Source: Dendrobium chrysotoxum
Lineage: Eukaryota; Streptophyta; Magnoliopsida; Asparagales; Orchidaceae
Assembly (NCBI GenBank): GCA_019925795.1
Contig: CM034314.1
Location: 93,243,264 to 93,307,263 of the forward strand
Direction of reading: 5' to 3'
DNA: 64,000 nucleotides
Below, in pieces: positions 46,534 through 59,640 of this stretch. The translations under genes were made by a program, and so were the position numbers. Every line of letters begins with the position of its first letter. Position 1 is the stretch's first letter. The notes beneath the pieces are model-generated. The model searched no databases. It worked only from the letters and a program-made list of their open reading frames with translations, and was not told the DNA's origin.

Positions 46534-49500
46534 ATGGAAAACGTCAAAGTGAAAAGAGCAGAAGATTCCATTGCCGGCAATAAACGAGCTCTCGAAGCAC
46601 TGAGGGAGCTTATCATCCATCCTTTCCTATATGGCTGCATTTCTCAGAAACTCGGTCTTAAGGTTCCTTTCCATGGTTTACACTTTATAAACACATAAGA
46701 TTTCTATGTTCATCCAGCTAAAGGAATTCTGAATGTATTTTGATTGGTTTTTGTTTCTTTGTCTTAAGTGGCCCAGAGGATTGCTGCTTTATGGCCCCCC
46801 TGGCACGGGAAAGGTAGAACATTTTTACTTATCATTCGTTGCATTGACATAGCACTGTTTCCCTGCAAGAATAGTTTTAGGTTTTATGAATCACGACTGA
46901 AAAAAAAAAGCTTGCTAATTCAGATAAAAGATTGTTTTTAGGAGGACATTGTTGGATAAAATGCATAAATCTTAGATGTTTGTGTTGTCATCGTGGATTT
47001 TTGAAGGCCAAAATTCTTGGCTTCACTTCTATTATTGTTTGTATGAACCTTATCTTAAAACGTGCCAAAATTCATACATCAATTTGATTTTCAATTGTCC
47101 CAGACAAGCTTGGTGGAAGCTGTTGTTCTAGAGAGTGGTGCACATCTAACTAGGATAAGGTAATCCATTCAATATAAGAGAAATTTATATCTATTTTATG
47201 TTTTTGTAATTGGTTGATATGTTGATTCCGTTGGTTCATTTTTATTGACCTGGTTTCTTATGTTCCTTTCTTTTCTTATCTATGTTCTTCTAGTACATCA
47301 TCTCTCCATAGAGCACATGTTGGTGAAAGTGAGAAGTTTTTGCGAGAATCCTTTGCTCAAGCACATTCATATGGATCAACGGGGAAGCCTTCTGTTATCT
47401 TCATAGATGAAATTGATGCCATATGCCCACACCGTGATAATAGGTATAAATTTAAAATGTTCTTTTTGGGTGGGTGCATGAATGCATGTGTGTAGTTCTT
47501 TATTTTGAAAGGGACAAGCAGGCTCATCCTCATGCTTTTGCTAACTTTATGACTTAGGAAGGAACAAGAAACTCGGATAGTTGGCCAACTTTTAACTTTG
47601 ATGGATGGAAGCAGAACTTCATCAAAATCCCTTCCACATGTTGTCGTGGTAGCTTCAACCAATAGGTAAACTTGCTTAAAAATGTTGCAACTCGGACTCC
47701 CGAGATTATAATTTTGATGATAACAATTATTAATGGTTGCCTCATTATTTCTCCTAACATATGTGGTGTATTTCTGTTTGTGTGCTGACTAACATTTCAG
47801 ATACAACAGGCACCGTTCTTTGAAGATTCATGGCTCATGTTTGGGTATAATAGGTTATGTTGAAAATGTTTGTAATTTTCATTTATTTATTTTTAACTTC
47901 TTGAGTCAAGTCCTGTAAGGGTGTATGCTAGCCTGGTGACCGTGCACACACACACAAGGAGAGAAAATTTAATGTAAAATATTTTAATTTTTCTGTACAT
48001 CATACTGTACGATCTGGTTTTATAGAAATCAATTAAAATATTTTATTTTTCTAGAAAAAAAATATTTTTGAAAGATAACTAATCATACAGTACGAACACT
48101 ATATCGTACTGGACGATCTGTTATAATTAGAAACCCCATCGCTCATTAAATTAGGTAAAAATTTGAATTTGAAAATTGTTCTATTCATACTGTACGATCC
48201 TAATCGTACTATACGATGTTTAAAATATTGCCTAATTTAATCCTGTGATTAGTCAATCAAATTTGCATAATTTTGATATTTGGATCGTACTGTACGATGA
48301 ACAGAGACGATTTTGGTCGTCCCAGGATTCGTCCCGGACGAACTGTACTTCGATTGAACTAATCATACGGTACGATACTGCGATCGTACAATACTAACAG
48401 GTCAAATTCTGCACATCGTACGGGACGATCCTGCGATCGTACTGTACGATCTTTGACGGCTGAATTGGATTTTTAGGGTTTTTTGAAGCCCTCTATTTAA
48501 ACTTTCTCATAAGACTTTGTATGAGCTTTTGGGCATTCATTGAGTTATTTTCTTCTAAAGAAAGCTTGAAGAGAGAGCATTGGGCAAAGGAGAGAAATGG
48601 TGGAGTTTGTAAGAGAGAGAGAAGATCCTTGTGGTCTTCAAGGGAGTGTGAGAGGGGGTTTTCACACGGTTTCTCCAGCGAACTTGCACCTGAGTTCCTC
48701 CAAGAGTCAAGGTTTGTCTTGAGGGAAGCTTTGGGAAGAAGACCTCTTTAGTGTCAAAAGACCCGGCTACTCCGCCGCACCGGGGAAGGTGAAAGTGATT
48801 CCAGGTCCTCTGCCTCACCAGGAGGGTGAAAAGGAGTTCAGGTCCTTTGCCTCACCAGGAGGGTGAAAAGAAGTCAAGGTTCTCTGCCTGTGAAAGGAGT
48901 ATGGTCCTCTGTCGCACCGGGTTGGTGGAAGAGAGTTTGTAAGGGCTTCTCCGCCTAGCTGTGGGGGCTAAAGGAGAGACACTATAGTGATAGTGCAATA
49001 CCTGGAGAGGAGGACTCCGGGGAGTGGACGTAGGTCATGGTTTGACCGAACCACTATAAATCTGGTGTGCTCATTATGATTTTTACTTTCGCACTTTATT
49101 TTCATGCATTTTATTTTCTATTATAACTGCTTGGTGAAAATATGAGATCATTATTTTTGTTATGATAATTAGAATATAATCACCATCTTTGTAATTGATT
49201 ACAAATCATTAGCTTCCTCATTTGATGAGTTAAATCATCCGATTAGAAATATGAAAAATCATTTAAATATTAAAACTCTTAGCGCATCTCGTACTTTCAA
49301 AAAATAATCTCGGGAGCTAACTGGGAAGTTAAATTTAACAATTTATGTTTAATTCATGTGTAATTTATCATATCCTGGTGTTGTAGTATAAATTGTTTTC
49401 ATGTAAAAGAAAAAGTTTTTTTAACGATGTTCATAAACATTGTCTTGTTAGGGTTGATGCAATTGATCCTGCTTTGCGAAGACCAGGGCGCTTTGATACT

Positions 49501-52500
49501 GAAATTGAAGTTAGTGTTCCAACTGCAGATGAACGGTTAAAAATTCTTGAGGTTTGATACACTTACTTTCATTCCATTGCAAACCTATCATTTTTCATAC
49601 ATGCTCATTATTGTCAACACATGCAATTTAATACATTGTTAGCGGACGAGCAAGTTAGAGCGTGTTAGGAAACGCTTGTAGTAAATAAGAATTCCCCTTT
49701 GTTGAAATTTAATTTCAGCACTTTGCAAAATAGGAATTGAGGAAATTTTGGAAGAAAAATCAAAATTGGACATTTTAATTGATAATAGATGAAGAAAAAC
49801 AACAAGATACAATGGATCTTCTATTGGAGAGGAAGATCCGGCTCTCCCAACTCTCTAGATGCCGCTAGAGCCCACTCAAGAATATAAGAACCCTAATTTC
49901 AGTAAAAATCAGAGATAAAACCTAACCCTAGCCTCCAAAACATACTTAAGCATGCCATAATCAAGTAAAATCCCAAAATCACCCTTCCTATTTGAATTTT
50001 CCCTCCTAATCCTCCCACTAAATCCCCCCTAATTAAACTCCCAACAAGCTTAGGCGGCAATGAAGTGGGGCGGAACCCCCCTTGTTCCGCCTCCTGAACA
50101 CTAGGACCGGTCCAGGGACCGGCCTATCAGAGTGTTGGTAATTAGAAGTGCTTATATATTTAGCATCAATGATTTGTTTTTTTTTTTTTTTTGTGAGTGT
50201 GCGGAACTATAGCTGCCTCTTTTTTTTCCCGCTATATGTGGAAACCTCTCTTCAGGGTTTTGGACTATGGCCTATAGTCCTTTTCTAACGTGTAATTTTA
50301 CTTATGGAAATCCTTCTGATATTGTGGGCATGCGTGTGCAATTACTAGCGAATATTCTTGGATTTCTGTTTCACAGATGCATGAAGGGGCTGTTTAAAAA
50401 TTTTGATTTATGGATAAGGTTGAATTATAAACTTTTGAAGGTTGTCTGAAAGTAATTTTGGCTGATATTGGACAAACCATATATACCAACTTAAGGATGA
50501 GGAGTCTATAAATAGATGTTCCTTCCTTTCTTGACTTGATTTTCTTAGCTTATTTTGTTTTCTTCTCCTGTTAGTTTTCTTGATTTTGTTCAAATTTGGT
50601 ACTAATAATAATCTATTTTTGATAATTAAGCTATAATTGCTTATGTGGTACAAATTTTCTTTTGATTACTATTTTTATTCTATCATTATTTTATAATTTG
50701 GATTGTAATTTTTTTTATTTACTAATTTGCATCTAAATAAAGCAAGTTGTTTTGATATTTAATGATGTATAATATACAAATCTTAGTTTTATTGTGTGAT
50801 CTACATCCATCACATCACTCTAATTACATTAAGAAGCCTTAACACTGATCGTGCTTTAAATTTGTTATTAAAGGCTTTATGTTTTGTCAACATATCACTC
50901 ATTAATGAGGCTAATTGTCATGCTTCCTTAATAGATCTTGGAAAGGGATGATATTTTCATAATTTTGCAAAATCTGTCGGCCAAATTGATGAATAAATGA
51001 AAACGATTATATAATGATATTAATGTGGTTAAACCACAAATTAATGCATTGGAAACTAATCAAGCTCACACACATGAAATTGAAGAAGATTCCCATGACA
51101 ATGAAAATGCCATTGCCAATGAGAACATACAAAAAGGAAATCAATATAACTCTCTGTGCATGATTTTTAATGAAAACGACTCTAGTCATGATGCTCCAAA
51201 AAAAAAAGGTAAGCACTTTAAAAGATGTGCAAAACCCATTTTGTGACTCAAATTTCTCGTTCACGTGTTTGTGCTCAATTGCATTGAGAGAATGATGGTT
51301 TCTTGTTATTTGGTGATATTTTTGAAAAAAAAAACATGAAAGAAAAGCTAAAAAGGAAAATAAGGGAAATAAAATGAAGAAAATCTTTATATTTTAGGAA
51401 GGATATTAAAAAATTGTAAAAACTCTAAAATATTTGGACCATTCATGAACATTCATGATGCTAGCTAATCTTGTTCTCTTGCTCTGTGACAATAACTTAA
51501 CAATGATTTTTGAAAATGATGTTGTGTATAGGGGTGTTAATTATTGACACGACTCGACAACCTGACCCTAACCCGACCCAGAAAATCCGGGTTAGGGTTG
51601 ACCCGTTTAACAAACGGGTTGGGTTCGAGTTTCAATTTTCGACCCGTTTAAAAATGGGTCGGGTCCGGGTCAACCCGGTAACCCGAAATTGACCCGGTTG
51701 CCAAGTGCTAACCGGCGTTGCAGACCTCATGTAGTCGCATCTGCCGCGGCAGTGTGGCACTTCGCAGTCTCGTGTCGACTAGCCCTCGCGTCGGCCATCG
51801 AACCGCAGAGTGGCTGAGCCGCACAGGTCACCCCGCCTAGCATAGTCACAGCCGTAGTCTCGCCCAGTCGCCCTAGTCCTTATGTGGTTGCATCCGCGTC
51901 GCTTAGTCGTCGGTCTCGTCGACTCGCCCTAGCTCTTGTGTCAAACTGCGGAGCCGCACCGCGCTGAGCGCCCTCAAAGCCTCACAGGCACGCTCCGTCG
52001 CTCCGGTCTCGTGTTAGGCCCTAGCTCTTGCGGATTAAGTTGGGTCAACCCGGTAACCCGCACGGGTTGGGTTGACAAACCTGACCCGTCTGCAAAACCA
52101 GGTCAGTTAGTGTCAACTCGTTTACGGCCGATTCAAGTCGGGTTCGACCCAAACCCGACCCGTTGACCCGAATTGATACCCCGAGTTGTGTATATTTAAT
52201 TGCTCGATCCTCTACTTGCCAGGAGTAGAGACAACAAGGCTTGTTTTCGGACAATTGTTCAAGTGATGAAATAATGATATGATTTACTTAGAAATGATAT
52301 TTTGTATAAATGGGATGTATTTGATATGGCCTGCGGTCTAACACTAGTTGAATAATGCTGAAATACTTGAAATGTTCCTTTCTTTAATTGGACTAATCTT
52401 GTTTGCCTAAGATCCCAGATAATAATTCAACGGCATATCTCACCAAAATATTTGATATTGTATTTGCATAAAGCCTTCAAGGCCTTTTATGATAAAAATT

Positions 52501-55500
52501 TATGTGAAAAAAAAGGAAATTTTTTAGGTCACCCTATCTATTGGCAAGGGGTGTTAAGTCCTAATCTTTGAGCCTGATGCTCTGCAAACAAATAATAGAG
52601 TTGATACTACAACTTGCATCATTGCAATGTTTACCAAGGTTAAGTGAAGCTTCTTTACCCCAATCAAACTAATTTTTTTTTATCTTGACCAACAATTCAA
52701 CAAGAGGACACCCAAAATAATTTTTAATTAATTTGCATGAGCCCTTTAAAGTTTTTCATAATGAAGAAAAAATTATTCAATGAGAATGCTCTTGGGCCAC
52801 ACTATTTCTAGGAAAGGATTGTATGTCCAACATTTGGGCTTCTCCAAATCGTTAATATGTAAGCCGTAATCATAATGCAATGTATGCATAAAATTCCTGT
52901 TCGGACATTGAAATCACATACTACACACATACATGTATAGCTGAACTTATTCTTCATGAGTAAACGCGTGGAGTTCATAAGACTCCTATTTTTATAAACA
53001 TCAAAAAAAGAAAAAAAGATAAGCTAAAGTAAAATTATGGGTTGCCCTGCCTATAGTAATGGGTTGCAAGTCTTAGCCATTAGACCTTCCTTAAACTTTA
53101 AGTTGTAAGTTCTACTTTTGAGCACGATCCTTTATGAGTAAGTATCAGACTTGACAAAGCTTTTGGCACTGTAATCTTTATGTTAAAAAAAAGAAAACAT
53201 GCCTCAACCTCAATTTATGTGTAGAAATAATGATTAATCCACATTATTAAAGAGAGAATAAAATTTGAAACATAAGAATACTATCGTCATGTTGAGGTGC
53301 CTTTACCATGATGATGAGATTAATTATTTAATATTATAATTGGACGGGGTTATTACCAAAATCGAACTTGTTATGATAAAGATGAACTCTCTACGCTCAT
53401 ATCTCAATCGTGGGTTTGAGAATATCTTAACCAGATTATATCATCATCCAAGTCAAGCTCCCAATTATAAAGACAATATTTCGTGCCATATCCCTGATGA
53501 TGGCTGAATTTATCACTAATAATAATAAATTGAGAGGATGCTATTATAAAATGTCATTTTAGATTCTATTAAAAGCATATTTTGAGTTCATTATTGATGA
53601 TGGGGGCATCCAAGCAAAATTAGTATTGGTAGGAATTTGTGTAACCTTATTCACGTTGCCAAAAAAATAAGTAACAAATTGAAGCAATAATTAATTGATT
53701 ACATTTAGAGCAACCATCCTTCGATCATACTAGTTTGTCAAGGATGAGAAATTTAAATTTGATTAAAGCTCATAACAAGCTAATATTTTATCAAATGTAT
53801 CAATATGATCATATCCAAAACTCTCATGTCAGTAAGGACGTGGTGTGTAACTCTTGACCTAATGGTTTGCTCGATTGTGATGATGTCATCATATTATAGT
53901 TACAACATAAGCATGGATGTTCCCCAATGGCTAAGCCTATGAGTTGTGAGCCATGAGATGCACTCGACAAGGCATGTTCAACTTGGGTCATCTACCTCTA
54001 TTTTCTTAGTAGATTAGGGTCCATAGCAACCTGATATGATGGACTTATGCAGTATTGATCGGGTTTCTCATCATTTTCCACCATCAGCTCTAAGCCAATA
54101 ATGAGCCAATAATGATATGTTTTCCCCCACTGAGGCTTCTTAAGCAAAAGTGTTATAGAGCTATAGACTAGAATTGATAAAAATGCTCTCTTAATGTCGG
54201 GAGGGATAATTAATTATAGGAGTTCATGCTTTTGAAAACTTCAAACCAGATTTTAAAGCATTCACATTATCATCAAAATCTTTTGGCGGTGTTTTATTGA
54301 ATAACAAATTTGTTTTTCCAAAAATTAATTAAGAATCACTTAAATATTCAACAGAGTCGGTGGGGATATTTTAAAGTCCATATAATTCAAGTGTGGTAAT
54401 GGTGTAACTACCTAATGTCGGAAAAGTCATCTCCTCGTATTGGTGTGAGGTGTGGATTTCTTAATTTTGTGAATTTTTTCCTTTTATCTAAATTCTTCTT
54501 TATATTTTGTTTTAGCTTGATATTGTTCATAATTTTATTCAAATTTAGCATGATTGAAAATCTATTTGTGGTGATTAAATTACATCTTGTTGATTTTACA
54601 TGTTCAAAGTTAAAGTTTATTTATTTATTTGACCATTGCATTATCATTTAGGTTCTAATTATTGTTTTGATTTGTGTCTAAAGAAATCAAGTTTAGGGTA
54701 TTTACTATTAATAGTTTTTGATATGTGATGCATATGTCATGTCATTCTAGTTATATTAGAAAACCCTTACCTCAGATTATCCTGTATCATCTAGGAACTG
54801 AGTGGGTATGTGGTTAAGGCATATTTTTAAGTTGCTTGTAATTTTAATGGCTTTCTTTATTCTTATCATTTTCCATCATTTTTTTTTTCATTAATATGTT
54901 CAGCTCTATTCAAGGAATGTAAAACTAAATCACAAAGTTGACCTACAAGTAATTGCTCAATCCTGCAATGGATATGTGGGCGCCGATATAGAGGCATTAT
55001 GCCGGGAAGCTGCTAGGCTTGCATACCGCAGGTCATCAAATGGGGCTACAGCTGGTGAGATACCTACACTAAAAATGGAAGATTGGGAAGGCGCAAAATC
55101 TGAGGTGGGTCCGAGTATCACAAGAGGTGTTACGAAAGACTTTTCTAAGGTATCATGGGATGACATTGGAGGGCTAAAAGATTTGAAGGTCAGAAATTTC
55201 GTTACACCTTTCTAAAAATGTAACTATCTAAATTATTTTATCAATTTTCTCTTTAATCTGTGCAACAGAAAAAGCTTCAACAGGCTGTTGAATGGCCCGT
55301 CAAGCATTCCCATGCCTTTGCACGGTTGGGGATATCACCACTACGAGGTGTTCTTTTACATGGCCCTCCTGGGTGTTCCAAGACTTCCCTTGCTAAAGCG
55401 GTAGCTCATGCTGCTCAAGCTTCTTTCTTTTCCTTGAGGTAGGTTTCTGATGCAGGACTAGGATGCATTTTAAATGAAAATTAGGATTTGCACGAATTAT

Positions 55501-58500
55501 TAAAAGAGCATTTACTGATTAAACTACTAGCAATAGAAACGACGAACTAAAACAAGGGAGGGATGCTTGCGTTTAGGCCAAACCACATGTAAATGCTTGA
55601 TCAAACAAATAGATTAGAAAATCAAAGTAAAGCTAATATAAGAGACGTCCATTCATAATTCCTTAATTAACAATAAGATAAGCAAACATAGAAGAAACAG
55701 TCAAAGGTCCCTACGTTTACTAATCTTTTAGCAAATTAAGCGGCTCAGATCTTGTGCGAATCCGTCATCACCTACAAGATTAGGAGAATGAAGAAGAAAT
55801 TGAAGAGGGAAGAAGGTTCACCTTAATCGGAAAGGAATAGCCGTCGGATGGTATCCACTTGAATGCGAATGGTGTTGGTGAGGGCTTGTAGAAACTGAGC
55901 GAGGTAGCTTTTGAATGAAGAAGTTGCCGAGGGAAGGGAGACCAACAATGGTCCACCGTCCTTTCGTCCTTTGATCGTCAATCGTATCTACCAAAGTAAT
56001 GTGGATCCGATCCAAGTATTCTTCGACGGTGGCGTCGAAATCAAATCCTACGTCGAAGAACGGTGAGCGGAGGATGTCGATGTTGTCGTCTTCGTCAAGC
56101 ACCAAGCCATAGTCCCATTCGGGGACTTCCATTCATAGTGATTGTGCCAGAGGAAGGTTGTAACGAGTTGCCCTTGCTGGCCTTGAAATATCTTTGCGAG
56201 GGAAGAGGGGTTTTCCCTAGGAATCCAAGGGAAAGTGGGAGGGGGAGGTGGCCGGCCACTAGGGGAGGGGATGGGGAAAGTAGGGTTAGGGTTTTGGAGA
56301 GGATGCCAATTTCCAAAATCTGAAATTATTTCTCAGATTTTCAAATTGGGAGGGAACTAGGATAGGAAATTAAAATTAATGGGAGGGGGAATATTGGAGA
56401 GAGAGAGAGAGAGAGAGAGAGAGGGCGGGCTATGGATAGGGGCCGGCGGCTTTAGAAGGGGGAGAGAGGGGTTTGGGATTTAATTAGAGGTTGCCTACTT
56501 TAGAATAAATAAATTAGAAAGGCTCTAATTAATCCCAATTGATTTTAAATTCAATTAGAGTTACATTAGGCAACTTTCCAAAATTAGAATTAATAATTTT
56601 TGAAAGCATCCAATTTGAATTCAAATTGATTTTAAATTTATTTGACTTTCCAAAAATATGATAAGGTAAATTAGGAAACCCAAATAGAGAGGGGGGAGGG
56701 TGAGGGGCCGGCGGCTTGGGGGGTCGGGTGGAGGGTTAGGTGGCCGGCGGTGGGGAGGAGGAAGGGCTTGGCCGTGAGGGTGGGGAGGAGGGGCTTGGCC
56801 GTGGGTGGCGGGGCTGCCGTAGGGTGGAGTTGGGGAGGTGGGGAAGGAGAAAATAAAGGGAAATAAGGGTAAAGACCAAGAACTCACCAAGGTGGTTGTT
56901 GGGTACTCCAATGGAGCCTCTCCTAGGCCTCCTTCTTCCTCTCAAGCTCACAACCCATGAACTCAAAGAAATCTGAAGTAACTTTTGATTTTATCATTCC
57001 TTCACCAAAACAATACAATGGGGGCCTTTAAATAGCCTCAAACAAAAGACAAACGAAAATACAAATATGCCCTCTTGGGCTTACAAGCAAACCACTCTAA
57101 AGTAAGGGTACAACGGTAAACGAAGTAAAAGAAAACAATAACATGATAAAACTCAAAAATATAAAGACTCGATCGTGGCCGTAGATCGACGACCACGTCT
57201 CCGGTAGACTTTCCAAGTGTGGATGTCCTCATCAGTTTCCCCCTAAAAATGGAAATTAATCATTTACAGGATAGGGTTTTCATTTAAAATGTAAAATGTT
57301 TATGTTACTTGTCAGGAGTAAAGGCATCTCAGATGAACACTTGAATGGAAATGATCCACATTTATATAAAATTCTATGCTCATTTATGCTTATTGATGGA
57401 GTGGTGCTATTTCTATAAGGATGAGCAATATTGGCCTCACCTTCTGCCCACTGCTTAATACCTGAAAAGTTATGGTGAAGGTGACAAAGCTTCATTTGGC
57501 AAGGCCATGCTATGTTATTTGATACATTAAAAATGTCACGGCTATTGTCAGTAAAGTCTGCTATTACGTTGTCCTTAATCATGAAGTCATGCAAAGGTGC
57601 TGTGCCCACCTAGTGTTTTCTCTAGCTCATTTTCCGCACAAATCAAATTGCGGTATAATGGAATTTTGAAAAGCCAAACAGCTTAAACTCATTACCTAAT
57701 GACTCTTAAGTTTTCCAAAGTGTTTAGCTGCATGCACTGATTCTGTAGAGGATTGCTGTCAATTAATGACCTTTCAAGTGGGAAAGTGCAGCTTTGAGCT
57801 GCATGTTAAGTCACAAGATCTATAGCGAAACGAACCTTGAAATTTGATTTTTCTACCATTTCCTTCGAACACATGCTGCCATCTCTACCTTTTTCTTGCC
57901 TCTCTTATTGTACACATTTATCGTTGTTCTTATATCTTTGCATCTCTGATATTCTTTATCACGTACGGATCATCCTTTACAATGAAAAAAGTTCTTCAAG
58001 GTATCCGTAATAATCATGAGTTTTCCTTTCATACTAATAGAATCTTTCTGGACTGGTTGTTTGACTTTTAACTGTTTGGGATTTTCCATATGGAGTGTGT
58101 TGTCAAGTTCATGAAAAGCATCATGCTTTAACTTTTTTGCTTTAAGGCCCATTAAGTATTCCTATATGAGCGACTTATTTCCTTGCATATGCAGTGGGGC
58201 TGAATTATATTCGAAGTATGTTGGTGAAGGTGAAGCATTATTGCGCAGGACATTTCAGAAGGCTCGTTTAGCAGCACCAAGTATTTTGTTCTTTGATGAA
58301 GCCGATGCTATTGCTCCTAAACGGTGATTCTCCAAAACGTCTGCGTATGTCCATCATAGTTCATTTACTGTAATAAATGTGACTTAATGATCAAGCATAT
58401 GATAATTATTTGGGTTTCCGCTGCCTATGTTTCATGTTATGTTTCCAGTGATAATGACTCCTACCATTGAGTATTAATTAATAATTTGTTTATGCTTCGA

Positions 58501-59156
58501 TATTGTTCAGCTTTGTTTTTCTTTATCTAGTCAACTTTTTCTTCTTTGATCTTTGACAACCGGAGCTTCTGTTGAACCTCTGCTTTTTCAACAATGGTAT
58601 GGATAAGAGAATGGTTTAAAAACACTTGAATTTTTTCTCTTCTTGTTGTTGTGTAACAAGCACAGAGACTTACTTTTCTACATCCATTGCTGCTTTATTG
58701 CAACGATAGAGATGCTAAGCCTAGATGGCATGAATTAAGCCATTATTATTTGGAATACTTGTATGCGTGCTCATGTTTGTACGTATTTCTTGTGCATTTA
58801 CGAAGGTTATAATATTACTTTTATTTTGGGGTTTCTTTTTTATAGAATCATTCCACTTAATATTGTACATGTTCTTTTGTTCTCAGTGGAAGTCATGGTG
58901 GGAATTCAAACGGTAACGTTACTATTGGTGAAAGGCTTCTTTCAACTCTGTTGACAGAAATGGACGGCCTCGAATTGGCTACGGTAGAACACTGTTCTGT
59001 AGTATCCGAATCTCAAATACGACTGCCAACTTCTAATTGGCAAACTTTTGGATCTATAAAGATAAGGCTCTTTTACAGGGAATTATTGTATTGGCTGCAA
59101 CTAACAGGCCCCATGCAATTGATGCTGCTCTTTTGCGTCCAGGCCGCTTTGACTTG
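46534..59156 (+). CDS. CDC48B: CDC48B, AAA ATPase (first 11 exons seen; 3' end beyond)
   Basis: Exons: 46534-46662, 46769-46813, 47104-47159, 47294-47443, 47558-47665, 49452-49551, 54904-55188, 55269-55438, 58195-58323, 58887-58983, 59079-59156. All junctions are GT-AG and keep one frame of 449 codons. The first AAA domain has Walker A GPPGTGKT (residues 52-59, split by intron 2) and Walker B VIFIDE (111-116). The second has GPPGCSKT (323-330) and ILFFDE (378-383); this GCSKT form is shared by plant CDC48B. The reading stops at LLRPGRFDL. Arabidopsis CDC48B is 603 residues, so about 150 remain, including a C-terminal membrane segment in that protein. I found no matching exon between 59157 and 64000, so they lie beyond the window or are lost. 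Introns of 1.8, 5.4 and 2.8 kb are inflated by retroelements. Confidence 0.92.
47683..49340 (+). mobile_element. Solo LTR in CDC48B intron 5, with palindrome array
   Basis: Starts TGTTGCAACTCGGACTCCCG and ends TAATCTCGGGAGC...TTTAACA. The two ends share inverted CTCCCGAGATTAT. The interior has CCTCTATTTAAAC (48490), and at about 49040 the phrase CGAACCACTATAAATC, typical of Copia R/U5. About ten near-palindromes of ATCGTACTGTACGAT lie at 47993-48450, and two to three tandem units of CACCAGGAGGGTGAAAAGG lie at 48775-48900. No target duplication could be fixed. Confidence 0.65.
49658..50134. mobile_element. Short solo LTR in CDC48B intron 6
   Basis: Element 49663-50129 (467 bp), TGTTAGGAAACGC to GGCCTATCA, bordered by GAGCG/GAGTG. 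A mismatch of one base in the target duplication suggests moderate age. Likely minus-strand oriented. Confidence 0.55.
50135..51521. other. CDC48B intron 6, middle
   Basis: AT-rich. A stretch of about 80 codons (51025-51246) is not supported by similarity or splice context. Confidence 0.4.
51522..52193. mobile_element. hAT-like GGGTTCGGGTT element, copy 3
   Basis: Element 51530-52185 (656 bp), AGGGGTGTTAATTATTGAC to TTGATACCCCGAG. Exact target duplication TTGTGTAT (51522-51529 and 52186-52193). Confidence 0.85.
52194..54903. other. CDC48B intron 6, right part
   Basis: No gene or element recognised in 2.7 kb of AT-rich sequence. Confidence 0.4.
55443..57239 (-). mobile_element. TGATG..CATCA LTR-like element, copy 2 (bounded)
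   Basis: Element 55448-57234 (1787 bp). Starts TGATGCAGGAC and ends GTCCTCATCA, flanked by the exact 5-bp duplication GTTTC (55443-55447, 57235-57239). On the minus strand GGCTATTTAAAGGC (near 57035) resembles a TATA region, and the reading frame at 56132-55818 is downstream of it. Contains a (GA)n tract (about 56395-56422). No gag-pol, so a solo LTR or a tiny non-autonomous element. In CDC48B intron 8. Confidence 0.85.
55818..56132 (-). pseudogene. LTR-encoded small acidic protein, diverged, frameshifted
   Basis: 104-codon frame beginning MEVPEWDYGLVLDEDDNIDI. The first 70 residues are very close to the 32.8/33.4-kb copies. From residue 72 or so the frame differs, but an alternative frame continues the similarity (FKSYLAQFLQALTNTIR against VKDYIVRILKVLAGAIL), so this copy has a small-indel frameshift. 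Confidence 0.55.
57240..58194. other. CDC48B intron 8 remainder
   Basis: Non-repetitive, AT-rich intron sequence with no extra feature. Confidence 0.5.
58324..58886. other. CDC48B intron 9
   Basis: 563-bp intron with no recognised element. Confidence 0.6.
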
Positions 59157-59640
59157 GTATGATTCCCAATTTATGGTTCAACTGCTTTAAGGATATTTGC
59201 TTCTCTACATGATACTGCCTATGTTGTTCAACCCGTCTTATAGCAGAATGATTCAAACAGGGTAATATAAGGATGTGCCATTGTTGAATGATATTAATAA
59301 GATGAAATGGTTGTGAAATCGTATTGAAGATTCTTTTAGTATTGAGTTTACGAAGAATCCTCTTTATTTTTAATTTGTTGGGTTGTTCTTAATTTGACCT
59401 ATCATGTTAACATACTTTCCTAATTCTTAGAACCATGCTTGAATCAAAAATTTTCAAGGCCTGTTGTGTCAGTCTAATCTTGTTCTTATGGCATTACCTT
59501 CACGCGCTTAGTCCAGAGGTTTAGAGTTTGTGAAATATCTCAACTATCCTTCAATTAGAAATACTACACTTTTGCTTAGTATTTTTAAGAGAATTTTTAA
59601 AATGTGTATAAAGCTTGAAAAACTTGCACTAACATTTATG
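59157..59640. other. CDC48B intron after the last visible exon
   Basis: Ordinary intron-like sequence; no exon found. Confidence 0.4.

Noticed and set aside
47357..47662. 101-codon minus-strand frame
   Set aside because: Antisense to CDC48B exons 4 and 5 and their intron.
48521..48818. Frames starting MSFWAFIELFSS and its antisense
   Set aside because: Inside the LTR R/U5 region; no match to gag or any known protein.
51025..51246. Frame of 73 codons with NxxAIANEN residues
   Set aside because: Intron 6 of CDC48B, no similarity and no splice signals linking it to the gene.
52550..53160. Possible second SINE or tRNA-like sequence
   Set aside because: Some phrases resemble a tRNA-derived head, but no box A/B pair with a proper tail or target duplication was found.
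59079..59190. Reading the last CDC48B exon in the frame FYRELLYWLQLTGPMQL
   Set aside because: It reads through the intron; the spliced frame (GIIVLAATNRP) matches AAA proteins.
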